A DNA stretch of 35,480 nucleotides, from positions 1-35,480 of the forward strand of contig JAAFIK010000052.1 in assembly GCA_013298665.1 (NCBI GenBank), read 5' to 3'. The translations under genes and the position numbers were made by a program. Below are positions 1 to 8,258 of the stretch, in pieces. The stretch is from Chitinophagales bacterium (lineage in GTDB: Bacteria; Bacteroidota; Bacteroidia; Chitinophagales; Chitinophagaceae). The notes under the pieces are model-generated. The model was not told the DNA's origin, did no database searches, and saw only the letters and a program-made list of their open reading frames with translations. Every line of letters begins with the position of its first letter. Positions within the stretch are counted from its first letter, which is position 1.

Positions 1-60
1 GTGATTACCGGGGTTTTTTATAGTATTTTGCCGGGATAAAATAATGATACGCATCAGGAA

Positions 61-534
61 ATGAAAGCGAGCAGCATACAGGATATTAAACAGGAACTGG
101 CTACCTTACCGTCTCCGCAACTGATTGAGCTATGCCTCAGGCTGGCCCGTTTTAAACAGGACAATAAGGCACTGCTCTCTTACCTGCTTTTTCAGGCAGG
201 CGATGAACAGGGTTATATTGCTGCTGTGCAGGAAGAAATTGCTGAGCAGTTTGCGCATATCAACACAAGCAGTGTTTATTTTATCAAGAAAAGCCTGCGT
301 AAAATTATCCGGATCATCAACCGCTATAGTACTTACAGTGGTGTAAAGACAACAGAGGCCGAGCTCCGGCTTTTTTTCTGCCGGCAATTCAACAGCGCCG
401 GTATGCCTGCGCACAACAGTAAGGTGCTGCAGCATATTTATGCGGCAGAGGTTAAAAAAATAAATGCGGCAATTAAAACCTTGCATGAAGACCTGCAATA
501 CGACTACGAAAAGGCACTGCAGACAATGGAATAA
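61..534 (+). CDS. Hypothetical protein, 157 aa
   Basis: I do not recognise a named family with certainty. The protein is small, soluble and largely helical, with no signal peptide or membrane segment. It has a Lys/Arg-rich central stretch (KKSLRKIIRIINRYS, near residue 80) and many Gln, Lys and Glu residues. The ATG at position 61 is the first in frame and lies 60 bp from the window edge. The gene is convergent with the ceramidase-family gene that ends at 591, and a short hairpin lies between them. Codon use looks like that of the neighbouring real genes, and the reading frame is open for 157 codons with a sensible composition, so I take it as a real gene. I infer no function. Confidence 0.75.
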   Translation: MKASSIQDIKQELATLPSPQLIELCLRLARFKQDNKALLSYLLFQAGDEQGYIAAVQEEIAEQFAHINTSSVYFIKKSLRKIIRIINRYSTYSGVKTTEAELRLFFCRQFNSAGMPAHNSKVLQHIYAAEVKKINAAIKTLHEDLQYDYEKALQTME

Positions 535-560
535 CCACCCCGTTAAATCAATACCCTGAT

Positions 561-578
561 GCTGATGCAAACATCAGC
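561..578. terminator. Hairpin between convergent genes, candidate terminator
   Basis: There is a perfect 7-bp inverted repeat, GCTGATG / CATCAGC, around a CAAA loop. It lies between the stop at 534 and the stop at 591 of two convergent genes. On the plus strand it is followed within a few bases by a T-rich stretch (tatttcttatttc), which fits factor-independent termination of the 157-aa gene. It may also serve the minus-strand operon, although the tract on that side is weak. Confidence 0.45.
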
Positions 579-590
579 GATACGTATTTC

Positions 591-1949
591 TTATTTCAAA
601 ATGGTAATACAGCGACTGGCAATTTCGGAAAAGTATGCTCCGTTGCCCGGTCCGAACCAGTTCATGGTTCTTGTTTCATACGCATTTTTATGGTAATGGA
701 TATCGTTGGTGATGTAACCGGTGTAGCCGCCATTAAAGCTGGTAATGAAAAGATATTGCCCTTGCTGCCGGGCCTGCGCCATTAAGGGTGCCACCAGCTC
801 TCCACTGAAATCGCAGGGCATACCCACCAGTACAGTATTCCCGATTTTCAGCATCTTGATGTATGCGGGATAATCGCCGTAAAGTTTACGCCAGAGCCAG
901 TGCCTGAAACACCAATTGTCGGCAAAACGCCATTGCGGCTCACGCAGGGCAAGGGGAACCGTATAGGAGCGCAGATTACTGTCTTCATTATAGTGTGCCG
1001 TGGTTATGGAATCGTCGATCTTGTCTTCAAGGGATGTGGCGATATGGTTTAACTGCTGCCAGTCATCTGCACCCTTTTCTTCCGGCCCCATACTGCCAAC
1101 GGCTCCGGCCATAAAGAGCGCCATATCGATATTATTTTCCTGTTCAGTTTTGTCTACCAGCACCCCCGGGTAGTCCCTGCTCAGGGTCAACTGGCCGGGG
1201 CCGAGTGTGGTGGCGTGTGCGGCATAACTCATAAGGGCACAACGCCTGCCGGTTGCTGTTTTGAGCAGGAGGCAGCGGATATAGGGGTCTTCAGTACCGG
1301 CATTGCCCACGAGGCGGTTTTTAACATCTGCGGTATCGGCCACTTCAATATTACTCATCTGTACCGGTTCCATTTTTGCAGTGGCCTTTTGCAAAGCGCT
1401 GAGTATGCCGGTTACAATCTGCTGCACAAGGGTGTCGTTGTAGGTGCCGGCAAATAATTCACCGATGTATTTTTTGCCCCATCCGCCCATGCTGTTGTGT
1501 GTATGTGTGGCGCCAAGGTAAAGTTGATCGTAGCTCCAGCCAATGCCGGGCAACTGCTGCTGCAGGGCCTCTGTTACCGTTGGTGGTATGATGAGCATAT
1601 CGGCAGATACAATGGCTGCCCTGGTGGTTCCGTTGCTGAGGGTTATTACCCGCACATACAGGCTGTCGTGTACGGTATTGATGCGTTTTCCTTTCCTGCT
1701 GCCATAGCCGGCTGTGGGCACTGCTGTGGCTGGTGTAATATTCGCTTTTGCCCAGCCTGCCTGCAACCCATGTTGTGCCGGAGCCGGGGGTTGGGCAGAA
1801 AGGCTGTCTAACCGCTGCATCATCGTTTTGTAAAATGGGGTTTGGGCATAAGGAGTACTGTCGAGCCTGCGGATAAAAAACGGTACTGCTGCAAGCAGGG
1901 CAAGCACTAACACGCCGATGATGCGTAAAAACCTGCGTAGCCATTTCAT
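591..1949 (-). CDS. Neutral/alkaline ceramidase-family N-terminal domain protein, membrane anchored
   Basis: Neutral ceramidases hydrolyse the amide bond of ceramide with a zinc ion. Family signs here are the opening GWAKANITP, the turn GYGSRKGK, the zinc-type motif THTHNSMGG (equivalent to HTHSGP) and AAHATTLGP (equivalent to the later His motif). An N-terminal hydrophobic helix (about residues 8-25, after MKWLRRFLR) suggests a membrane anchor facing the periplasm. I chose the ATG at 1949; an in-frame TTG at 1973 would add eight residues. The 452 aa are shorter than full bacterial ceramidases (about 650-700 aa), so the C-terminal Ig-like domain is missing. Where ceramidases carry GDVSPN with the catalytic Ser, this protein reads GSMGPE, so the usual Ser seems absent and true ceramidase activity is doubtful. 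It is the last gene of a minus-strand operon, 61 bp after the NTF2-like gene. Confidence 0.82.
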   Translation of the reverse strand: MKWLRRFLRIIGVLVLALLAAVPFFIRRLDSTPYAQTPFYKTMMQRLDSLSAQPPAPAQHGLQAGWAKANITPATAVPTAGYGSRKGKRINTVHDSLYVRVITLSNGTTRAAIVSADMLIIPPTVTEALQQQLPGIGWSYDQLYLGATHTHNSMGGWGKKYIGELFAGTYNDTLVQQIVTGILSALQKATAKMEPVQMSNIEVADTADVKNRLVGNAGTEDPYIRCLLLKTATGRRCALMSYAAHATTLGPGQLTLSRDYPGVLVDKTEQENNIDMALFMAGAVGSMGPEEKGADDWQQLNHIATSLEDKIDDSITTAHYNEDSNLRSYTVPLALREPQWRFADNWCFRHWLWRKLYGDYPAYIKMLKIGNTVLVGMPCDFSGELVAPLMAQARQQGQYLFITSFNGGYTGYITNDIHYHKNAYETRTMNWFGPGNGAYFSEIASRCITILK

Positions 1950-2010
1950 GGTATATTGTTTTTGCTGCAACAAATGACGGCAAAAAAAATGATATGGCCG
2001 CAGCCCTGTC

Positions 2011-2439
2011 TTATTTTGCCGGCTTCATTTCACGGTAAAATATCTTACTTACAATTTTCCAGCCCTGTTCTGTTTTAAGGAGCGACATGATATCATGAAA
2101 ATAAAATGTATCATATTCTATGGTAAGCTTTGCTACAGCGGCATCGCCAAATACCTGAATGCTTTCTATCCTTGTACTGCGTTTTTGCTTTTGCCCTGTG
2201 TTTTTCACCCTTGCGGTAAATTCGGCCAGGGATATAATGCGCAGCGTGTCGTTGCGCATAAACAGCAACTGCCCCTGCGGCAGGAAGGCTTTTGCAAACA
2301 TCAGGCTATCGCCATTGGTGCCGCCATCGAGGTAATAGGTACAAACCGTTTCAATTTCCTGTATGGTTTTTACATCGGTTTGCGCCGCTGCGGTGCAGCG
2401 GATTACAAAAAAGCAAAAGAAGAGAAGAACTGGTTTCAT
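2011..2439 (-). CDS. Secreted NTF2-like / putative lumazine-binding-like protein, 142 aa
   Basis: This is a small exported protein. It begins with a signal peptide (MKPVLLFFCFFVIRCTAAAQ, likely cut after Ala-Ala-Ala/Gln). The mature part has the NTF2-like/lumazine-binding-like pattern seen in many Bacteroidota proteins: an N-terminal helix (IQEIETVCTYYLDGG), a strand with DTLRIISLAEF, and a C-terminal beta sheet ending QGWKIVSKIFYRE. The ATG at 2439 is preferred because the signal peptide starts there; an upstream extension to 2571 overlaps the DUF5916 gene and looks unlike protein. It begins 11 bp after the DUF5916 stop, so the two are almost certainly cotranscribed. The family covers ligand binders and enzymes, so I assign no substrate. 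Confidence 0.78.
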   Translation of the reverse strand: MKPVLLFFCFFVIRCTAAAQTDVKTIQEIETVCTYYLDGGTNGDSLMFAKAFLPQGQLLFMRNDTLRIISLAEFTARVKNTGQKQKRSTRIESIQVFGDAAVAKLTIEYDTFYFHDIMSLLKTEQGWKIVSKIFYREMKPAK

Positions 2440-2450
2440 GTTATGTTGTT

Positions 2451-4685
2451 TTAAAGATTTAACCAATAGTTTAGTTTCACCGCCAGGGCCCTGTTTTTCC
2501 TGGCAAACCCACTGGTATAATAGTTGTCGGTATATACAATAAACAGATCGCTCATCGGTTTGAACCGCCATTGAAAGCGGCTGTTGATGTTGACGTTTTC
2601 TGTTTGGGTATTGTATTGCATAAATGTAGTCCAGAAGAGATTGGGGTTAAAAGCCAGTTCTATTACCGGGCTGATGAGGAGTGGGCTGACTGCAATATTG
2701 TTCAACCGGATAAAACTTTTGGTGAAATCGACACCAAAGTTCCCCCAGGGTTGTTTTCTGAAATTGAGCCCGCCACCAATGGTTGTTCGTGTGCCATTGT
2801 AATAGCCACCACTCTCGACATTAATATTCCAGGAAAAGGGTTTGCGGTTGTTGGAAAAAAAGTTGAGCCGGTAAACGGAGAAACGATACCTGCCCGTTTT
2901 AAGGTTGCCGGTTTTACTGAAGAGTGCCGTTTCAAAGGGCAGGACTACCGTATTTTGTATCCATCCTGTTTCCAGGTACCGGCGGTTGGCAAAAATGACT
3001 TTGTAGAGCAACTCTGTGCGCATTTCATTGAGCGTACCGGTACTGTTCCACCAAACAGCAGGATTGAATACAAGGCTGTGTACATTGATTGTTTTTCTGT
3101 TTTTCGGAAAGAACCGGTATTCGATCTGGCTACCTGCATTCATATAGCCAAGTCTTATTGTAGTGTCTCTTGCTGCATCGAAGTAATGCTGTCTTGGTAT
3201 AAAGCCCATGGCTGTAATAAAGTTATTGTCCACCCGGTTCCATTCGTTCTGTATCCACAACCGCCGCCCGATCATACCAAAGTTGATGTTGCCAAACCAA
3301 CTATCGCGATAGCGGGTGGGTGTAAAAGAATGGTGCAGTTTTGTGCCTGCATAGTACCTGCCATCTGCTGTAAGGTAATTGAACTCCAGCCCGACTCCTT
3401 TATTGCTGTGTTGTGCTGCGTCGGGTTTTTGCGGATCATTGGCGCCGAATGTCTGCTGGCTGGTGATGATGCCTTTAACAGCAGAACGTTTCCAGAGGCG
3501 TTGTTCAAAAGCAGCTACGGTATAGTTGCGGGTGGCTGCTTCTTTGTGTGCAGCGGTTTGTATACTCAGCAAACCGATCCTTGTATTTTTGCCAATGTTT
3601 CCGGTAAGCCTTGCCCCACCAATGATGGGTACCTGCTGTCCGTTGTCGCTGATGCCAATACGGCGGGAGAAAAAGGGGCGTATCTGGGGCGTACCAAAGT
3701 TGGCAAAAAGATCACTGTTTTCTAAGAAAAAATTTCTTCGTTCAGGAAAGAAAAGACTGAACCTGTCGAAATTGGTTACCTGCCGGTCAACTTCCACCTG
3801 CGAGAAATCAGGATTAACGGTAAGGTCAATATTCAGCGAAGCATTCAGGGCTATTTTGGCATCCAGTCCGGCATTGGTTTTCCATATTGCAGGAGCGGCG
3901 TCAATATCATTCCGGGTGATGGTGCCGGCGATATAAGGAATGAGTACCGGTTTAGGCTTTGGGTCGGCGGGCGGGGTTTGAAAAGCCAGGGTACCGAGGT
4001 AGCCAAGGTCGGGGCCGGGCAGTTGAAGGGGTACATTGGTCCAGGTGGAGAAAATATTGCTGCCCATATCGTTGCGCACAAAATTGATTCCCCAGTCCCG
4101 CTGGTCTTTTGAAAAACGTAAGGAACGGAAGGGTATGGCAAGCTCTGCTGTATAAAACCCCTCCCGCTTTTTTACTGCGGAAAACCATTTGGTATCCCAA
4201 TCCCAGTTGATGCCGATATTGGGCTGCATGATACCATCAAACTGTGCACCACCGGCATTAATGGCAAACAATAAGCCTTGTGCTTTCTGGTTCATGGCAT
4301 CAATAATCACCATTACGCCATCACCAATCCAGTAACGGGTATTGTCTCTTTTCAACCCGGGTATAACCGGCTCGCCATTGGTAAAGGCTTTGATGGCTAC
4401 ATACAAATGCTCATTGTCATACGCGGTTTTTACCAGGGTCTGGTACCTGGCTTTCCCCTTGTCCACCGGCCACTTGTTGTAAAAACTATCGGTTGCAGCA
4501 GTACGGCTCCATACATCCTCGGTCAGGTTGCCGTCCACCACTATTTTTTCGGTGATCTTTACCGGCTGCAGCCGGTTGTTGGTAACGGGAATATGGTATT
4601 GTGCATATGCAACACTTGTACATGCCATTACCAGGCCAAGGGGCAGTATCCTGTGCAACGAAAACGGCGGGATAAAAAAAGGCAT
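2451..4685 (-). CDS. DUF5916-family protein with CBM9-like N-terminal domain (outer-membrane barrel type)
   Basis: The 744-residue protein starts with a basic/hydrophobic signal region (through about residue 28, VAYAQ). Next is a CBM9-like beta-sandwich: IVVDGNLTEDVWSRTAATDSF, then YDNEHLYVAIKAF and WGINFVRND. The family's beta-barrel region follows, with the hallmark segment NPDFSQVEVDRQVTNFDRF and FFPERRNFFLEN, alternating aromatic strands, and a C-terminal strand ending in Leu-Asn-Leu. This architecture is typical of DUF5916 proteins in Bacteroidota, thought to sit in the outer membrane; their substrate is not known. The start at 4685 is chosen because it gives the signal peptide, whereas an upstream in-frame ATG would add 34 Cys-rich residues. 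It is the first gene of the operon that continues into the NTF2-like and ceramidase-family genes. Confidence 0.88.
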   Translation of the reverse strand: MPFFIPPFSLHRILPLGLVMACTSVAYAQYHIPVTNNRLQPVKITEKIVVDGNLTEDVWSRTAATDSFYNKWPVDKGKARYQTLVKTAYDNEHLYVAIKAFTNGEPVIPGLKRDNTRYWIGDGVMVIIDAMNQKAQGLLFAINAGGAQFDGIMQPNIGINWDWDTKWFSAVKKREGFYTAELAIPFRSLRFSKDQRDWGINFVRNDMGSNIFSTWTNVPLQLPGPDLGYLGTLAFQTPPADPKPKPVLIPYIAGTITRNDIDAAPAIWKTNAGLDAKIALNASLNIDLTVNPDFSQVEVDRQVTNFDRFSLFFPERRNFFLENSDLFANFGTPQIRPFFSRRIGISDNGQQVPIIGGARLTGNIGKNTRIGLLSIQTAAHKEAATRNYTVAAFEQRLWKRSAVKGIITSQQTFGANDPQKPDAAQHSNKGVGLEFNYLTADGRYYAGTKLHHSFTPTRYRDSWFGNINFGMIGRRLWIQNEWNRVDNNFITAMGFIPRQHYFDAARDTTIRLGYMNAGSQIEYRFFPKNRKTINVHSLVFNPAVWWNSTGTLNEMRTELLYKVIFANRRYLETGWIQNTVVLPFETALFSKTGNLKTGRYRFSVYRLNFFSNNRKPFSWNINVESGGYYNGTRTTIGGGLNFRKQPWGNFGVDFTKSFIRLNNIAVSPLLISPVIELAFNPNLFWTTFMQYNTQTENVNINSRFQWRFKPMSDLFIVYTDNYYTSGFARKNRALAVKLNYWLNL

Positions 4686-4801
4686 GATGTGTTGGTTTAT
4701 GGTACAAATAACGCATAATGGGAAATGAGGCGACCGGGATTTAGATGAACAGCACCCGGAGGCGGGCAGACAACAAGATTCCCGCAAATCTTTCTTAAGC
4801 A

Positions 4802-4822
4802 GGCTTTCTTTTGCTGAAAGCC
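4802..4822. promoter_or_regulatory. Inverted repeat in divergent promoter region
   Basis: A perfect 7-bp inverted repeat, GGCTTTC / GAAAGCC, flanks a 7-base loop in the 224-bp region between the divergently transcribed DUF5916 operon and the histidine kinase gene. It is not followed by a T-run on either strand, so an operator or mRNA hairpin is more likely than a terminator. I see no clear TAnnTTTG promoter box nearby. Confidence 0.3.
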
Positions 4823-4909
4823 ATTACAGATCAGTCGTTTGTCGAAAGCGGGTTATCGTAAAGTGCAAATGTGGTATTTTCGGGACAGGGCAAAACGATT
4901 GCCTCTATA

Positions 4910-5974
4910 ATGCAGACAGGCATGACGAAGAATTTTTACATTGCGGGCAACCGGTTACTCACCCATATTCTTTTCTGGGTAGGCTATGTACTACTGAATA
5001 CATTTGTATATGCGGCCTATGATGACCAGTATCAGCGGCAGCTTCATGTAGAGCTGATGGGGCTTAGTGCAGCCTTACTGGTTGCGTATATTAATATGTA
5101 TGTGTTGCTGCCCCGTTTTCTCTATGTTAAAAAATACATCTCCTATTTTATACTGGTATTAGTGTTGCTTTTCCTGGGGTCGCTCATCAACCGTTTTTTT
5201 TATGTTCAATTCCTCATACCGCGTTACTGGCCCAATGAGGTGTCGGCTCCCTTTTTTTTCTGGCCGAGGTTGCTGAAGGGTATGATCTGGACGCTCAATC
5301 CGATGATCTTTCTGACAACGGGGATTAAAATGTTCAAACAATGGTACAGGGGTGAGCAGCAGCAGCAGGAAATGCTGCACGCCAGGATAAGTGCAGAATT
5401 GAATTACCTGAAAGCGCAGGTACATCCTCATTTCCTGTTCAATACACTCAACAACCTGTATTCCCTTACCTTGCTTAAAGCTGATATTGCGCCGAAGGTG
5501 GTACTGAAGCTGTCGGAATTGCTGAGTTTTATGCTGTACGATTCGCAGGCGGAGAGTATTGCGTTGAGTAAGGAGCTGGAGCATATCCGAAACTATATTG
5601 ACCTTGAAAAGATACGCTATGGCGAACGGCTTGATGTGTCATTTAATGTTTCGGGCGGGATTACCGGCAAACAGATTGCCCCATTGCTATTGATTCCTTT
5701 TGTTGAAAATGCTTTTAAACATGGTGTTAGCCATGAAACAGATAAGGTATGGGTAACCATAGATGTAAAATTAAAGGATGATTGGCTGGCCGTAAAAGTG
5801 GAGAACAGCCGTACGGATGGTATTGCGGCGGCGGATCAGGGAAACCATAAAAATGGTATAGGTTTGCAGAATGTGGTCAGGCGGCTGGATCTGCTTTACG
5901 GCAACCTTCATGAACTGACCCTTGAAAAGGAAACTGATCGGTATATTGCCGACCTTAAACTTTATTTGGCATAA
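4910..5974 (+). CDS. LytS/YehU-type sensor histidine kinase (His_kinase family)
   Basis: This is a membrane sensor kinase that should autophosphorylate on His and pass the phosphate to the adjacent LytTR regulator. With the ATG at 4910, four membrane helices are visible at about residues 15-37, 49-70, 77-97 and 118-140. A short linker follows, then the phospho-acceptor motif VHPHFLFNTLNNL with the candidate His at 172. The HATPase part shows the N-box PFVENAFKHG and the G-box NGIGLQNVVRRLDLLYG. There is no separate extracellular sensing domain, so the signal is probably read in the membrane. Start alternatives are a GTG at 4871 and an ATG at 4922; none has a strong ribosome-binding site. The regulator begins 11 bp downstream. 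Confidence 0.93.
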   Translation: MQTGMTKNFYIAGNRLLTHILFWVGYVLLNTFVYAAYDDQYQRQLHVELMGLSAALLVAYINMYVLLPRFLYVKKYISYFILVLVLLFLGSLINRFFYVQFLIPRYWPNEVSAPFFFWPRLLKGMIWTLNPMIFLTTGIKMFKQWYRGEQQQQEMLHARISAELNYLKAQVHPHFLFNTLNNLYSLTLLKADIAPKVVLKLSELLSFMLYDSQAESIALSKELEHIRNYIDLEKIRYGERLDVSFNVSGGITGKQIAPLLLIPFVENAFKHGVSHETDKVWVTIDVKLKDDWLAVKVENSRTDGIAAADQGNHKNGIGLQNVVRRLDLLYGNLHELTLEKETDRYIADLKLYLA

Positions 5975-5985
5975 ACCAGGTGCAG

Positions 5986-6705
5986 ATGAACCGTATTCAG
6001 TGTTTGGTAGTGGATGATGAACCACTGGCAATTGATGTTGTGGAGAATTATATCGGCCACCTTGATACGCTTGCCCTTGCCGGGAGGTGCAGCAATGCTG
6101 TGGAAGCACTGCTTTTTTTGCAGCGCACCAAAGTGGATCTGCTTTTTCTGGATATACAGATGCCGAAACTGACGGGAATTGATTTTTTAAAAACACTCAG
6201 TCACCCGCCCAGGGTTATTCTGACCACCGCCTACCGGGATTATGCACTGGAGGGTTTTGAGCTTAATGTACTCGACTATCTGCTGAAACCGGTATCGTTT
6301 GAGCGCTTCCTGTCGGCAGTGAATAAGTACCATGCGGCAACAGCAATGCAAATCCATTCTCCGGATAAGCCCGTTCAGGTTATGCCGGGCGATCCGTTTA
6401 TTTATGTTAAGGCAGATAAAAAAATGGTCAAGGTTTTTTTGCGGGAAATTCTGTACATCGAAAGCCTCAAAGATTATGTTCGCATCAAAACAGTGGAACG
6501 TGATATCATTACCTACCAACGCATCACCTACCTTGAGGAAAAACTGCCGGATGACCAGTTTCTTCGGATACACCGTTCTTATATTGTTGCCATCAATAAA
6601 ATCAGGTCGTTTAACGCGATCACTGTGGATATTGGTACAGCCGCCATACCTATTGGCCGTTTATATAAAACGGAGGTCATGAAAATGCTGGATGTGGAAG
6701 GCTGA
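5986..6705 (+). CDS. LytTR-family response regulator
   Basis: This is a cytoplasmic DNA-binding regulator, the partner of the kinase just upstream. The receiver domain (about residues 1-120) has the acidic pair in VVDDEP, the phospho-acceptor Asp56 in LLFLDIQMP, Thr80/Thr81 in LTTAYRDYAL and Lys101 in LLKPVSF. A LytTR DNA-binding domain follows (about 135-239) with FIYVKADKKMVKV, ILYIESLKDYVRI and FLRIHRSYIVAINKI. I start it at the ATG at 5986 (MNRIQCLVVDDEP); an in-frame GTG six bases upstream is possible. The 239-aa length is normal for the family. Targets cannot be read from this window; the neighbours do not show an obvious shared operator. Confidence 0.95.
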   Translation: MNRIQCLVVDDEPLAIDVVENYIGHLDTLALAGRCSNAVEALLFLQRTKVDLLFLDIQMPKLTGIDFLKTLSHPPRVILTTAYRDYALEGFELNVLDYLLKPVSFERFLSAVNKYHAATAMQIHSPDKPVQVMPGDPFIYVKADKKMVKVFLREILYIESLKDYVRIKTVERDIITYQRITYLEEKLPDDQFLRIHRSYIVAINKIRSFNAITVDIGTAAIPIGRLYKTEVMKMLDVEG

Positions 6706-6776
6706 CAGGAAAAGTAACGGGAAAACATTTATCAACCAACCATTTTTACTTCAGGGCAATTGCCTGCCACAAATGC

Positions 6777-8030
6777 TCAGGCACGTGTTGGTACATATTT
6801 TTTACAAATGATAATGGCATTATGTCCGCCGAAACCAAAACTGTTGCACATAACGGTGTTGATAACGTGTGGTACTGAGGTTTGCAATACAATGGGCAGG
6901 GTTGGGGGTATGGCAGGATCAAGTGTGGTGGTATTGATGGTGGGCGGAACCTGCTGGCTTTCAAGGGTATGCAGGGCGGCGATTACACCCAGTACACCGG
7001 CGGCGCCGAGCAGGTGTCCGTAAGAAGCTTTTGTAGCGCTGATGCGGAGATGGGCGGGTGCATCGCCAAAAATATTGCGGATGGCAGCAATTTCGCAAAG
7101 ATCACCAACAGGGGTTGATGTGGCATGCGCATTGAGGTAGTCTATATCCGGTGCGGTCATTCCTGCATCCTGCAAGGCAAGTTGCATGGCCATTGCGGCG
7201 CCTTCGCCATTGGTATGCGGCGCTACCATATGTCCTGCATCACTGGTGATGGCTCCGCCTGCCAGTTCGGCAATAATGGCGGCTCCCCTGCGGAGGGCAT
7301 GTTCTTCTGCCTCAAGCAACAGCAGGGCTGCTCCCTCACCAATCACAAAGCCATCCCTGGTTTTATCAAACGGGCGGCAGGCTGTTGTATCATTATTACT
7401 GCTGAGGGCCTTCATGGAAATAAAACCACCTACTGCTGCTTCAGATATGGAGGCTTCGGTTCCACCGGCAAGCATGATATCTGCCTGGCCATAGCGTATT
7501 TTGTGCAGGGCATCTGCAAGCGCAATATTGGAACTGGCGCAGGCAGCTACGGTAACATAGTTGGGGCCTTTGAAGCCATACTGTATTGAAATGCTGCCGG
7601 ATGCGGCATTGGCCATCATCATGGGTACAAACATGGGATGAAATGCAGGGCTGCCATTTCCCTTGCAAAATTCTTTTACCTGCTGCTCGTAGGTATGTGT
7701 GCCGCCATTGGCTGCACCGATGATGATGCCGGCACGGTGAAGATTTATGCCTGCCAGTCCGCCGGGAAAAGCTTGTGCTATGGCCTGGGCAGCAGCGGCA
7801 AGGGCAAATTGTGTAAACAGGTCTCTTTTGCGGGCTTCAACTTTATTCATGTAGCAGAGCGGGTCAAAATTTTTGACCTCGCATCCAAATGTTGTTTTAT
7901 AGCTGGTTGTGTCAAACCGGGTGATTGGTCCTGCACCCTGCTGACCCAGCATAAGCGCCTTGTTAAATGCGGGTACGGTATTGCCAATCGGGGTGACGGC
8001 ACCAAGGCCGGTAATCACAACTTTTCTCAT
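6777..8030 (-). CDS. fabF: 3-oxoacyl-[ACP] synthase II (KAS II)
   Basis: This condensing enzyme of type II fatty acid synthesis joins malonyl-ACP to acyl-ACP. The 417-aa protein has the typical start (VVITGLGAVTPIGN) and the Cys-His-His catalytic triad: Cys164 in VAACASSN, a His in NAHATSTPVGD and a His in ASYGHLLGAAG. It also has the Gly-rich end SFGFGGHNA and the normal FabF length. The ATG at 8030 fits the family N-terminus; an open extension to 8192 has no homology-like character. It is convergent with the response regulator (71-bp gap) and divergent from the M14 peptidase. No acpP or fabG lies beside it, so it is a stand-alone copy here and may be a second KAS II or one tied to a special lipid; the sequence does not decide. 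Confidence 0.95.
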   Translation of the reverse strand: MRKVVITGLGAVTPIGNTVPAFNKALMLGQQGAGPITRFDTTSYKTTFGCEVKNFDPLCYMNKVEARKRDLFTQFALAAAAQAIAQAFPGGLAGINLHRAGIIIGAANGGTHTYEQQVKEFCKGNGSPAFHPMFVPMMMANAASGSISIQYGFKGPNYVTVAACASSNIALADALHKIRYGQADIMLAGGTEASISEAAVGGFISMKALSSNNDTTACRPFDKTRDGFVIGEGAALLLLEAEEHALRRGAAIIAELAGGAITSDAGHMVAPHTNGEGAAMAMQLALQDAGMTAPDIDYLNAHATSTPVGDLCEIAAIRNIFGDAPAHLRISATKASYGHLLGAAGVLGVIAALHTLESQQVPPTINTTTLDPAIPPTLPIVLQTSVPHVINTVMCNSFGFGGHNAIIICKKYVPTRA

Positions 8031-8075
8031 AATGATGAAACACGCCGGGAAAGGACGGATAATGTTTGTTTGCCG

Positions 8076-8083
8076 CAAAAATA
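8076..8083 (-). promoter_or_regulatory. Candidate Bacteroidota -7 box upstream of fabF
   Basis: On the minus strand this reads TATTTTTG, a match to the TAnnTTTG -7 consensus of Bacteroidota promoters. It lies about 46 bases before the fabF ATG, a plausible leader length. I see no TTG -33 element at the usual 19-21 base spacing, so the call is tentative. Confidence 0.3.
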
Positions 8084-8258
8084 GGGTAAAAGTAAAGGTG
8101 GCAGGACGATTAACAAAAAGGCAATGCAGCCCCGCCTGTGCAGTAAAGGATATTTTTTCTGCCGGGCAGACAGGGGGGGATCGTTTTCGCATGACGGGAT
8201 TCGCTTATGGGTTTAATAATTTCATACCTTCCCTGATTATAGCTTAACAGTATTGTAT

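Noticed and set aside
2439..2571. Upstream extension of the NTF2-like gene (44 extra residues)
   Set aside because: It would overlap the end of the DUF5916 gene and bury the signal peptide; the start at 2439 is better.
2571..3725. Long plus-strand open frame of 384 codons
   Set aside because: It lies opposite the DUF5916 gene, which has clear family motifs and a signal peptide; the plus-strand translation is Cys-rich and matches no known fold. It is a shadow frame.
6755..6764. Palindrome GGCAATTGCC between the response regulator and fabF
   Set aside because: It is a perfect 10-base palindrome without a loop or T-run; a chance occurrence or restriction-type site is as likely as a terminator.
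7125..7589. Plus-strand frame of 154 codons inside fabF
   Set aside because: It is antisense to well-conserved fabF active-site sequence, with atypical Cys/Gly-rich composition.
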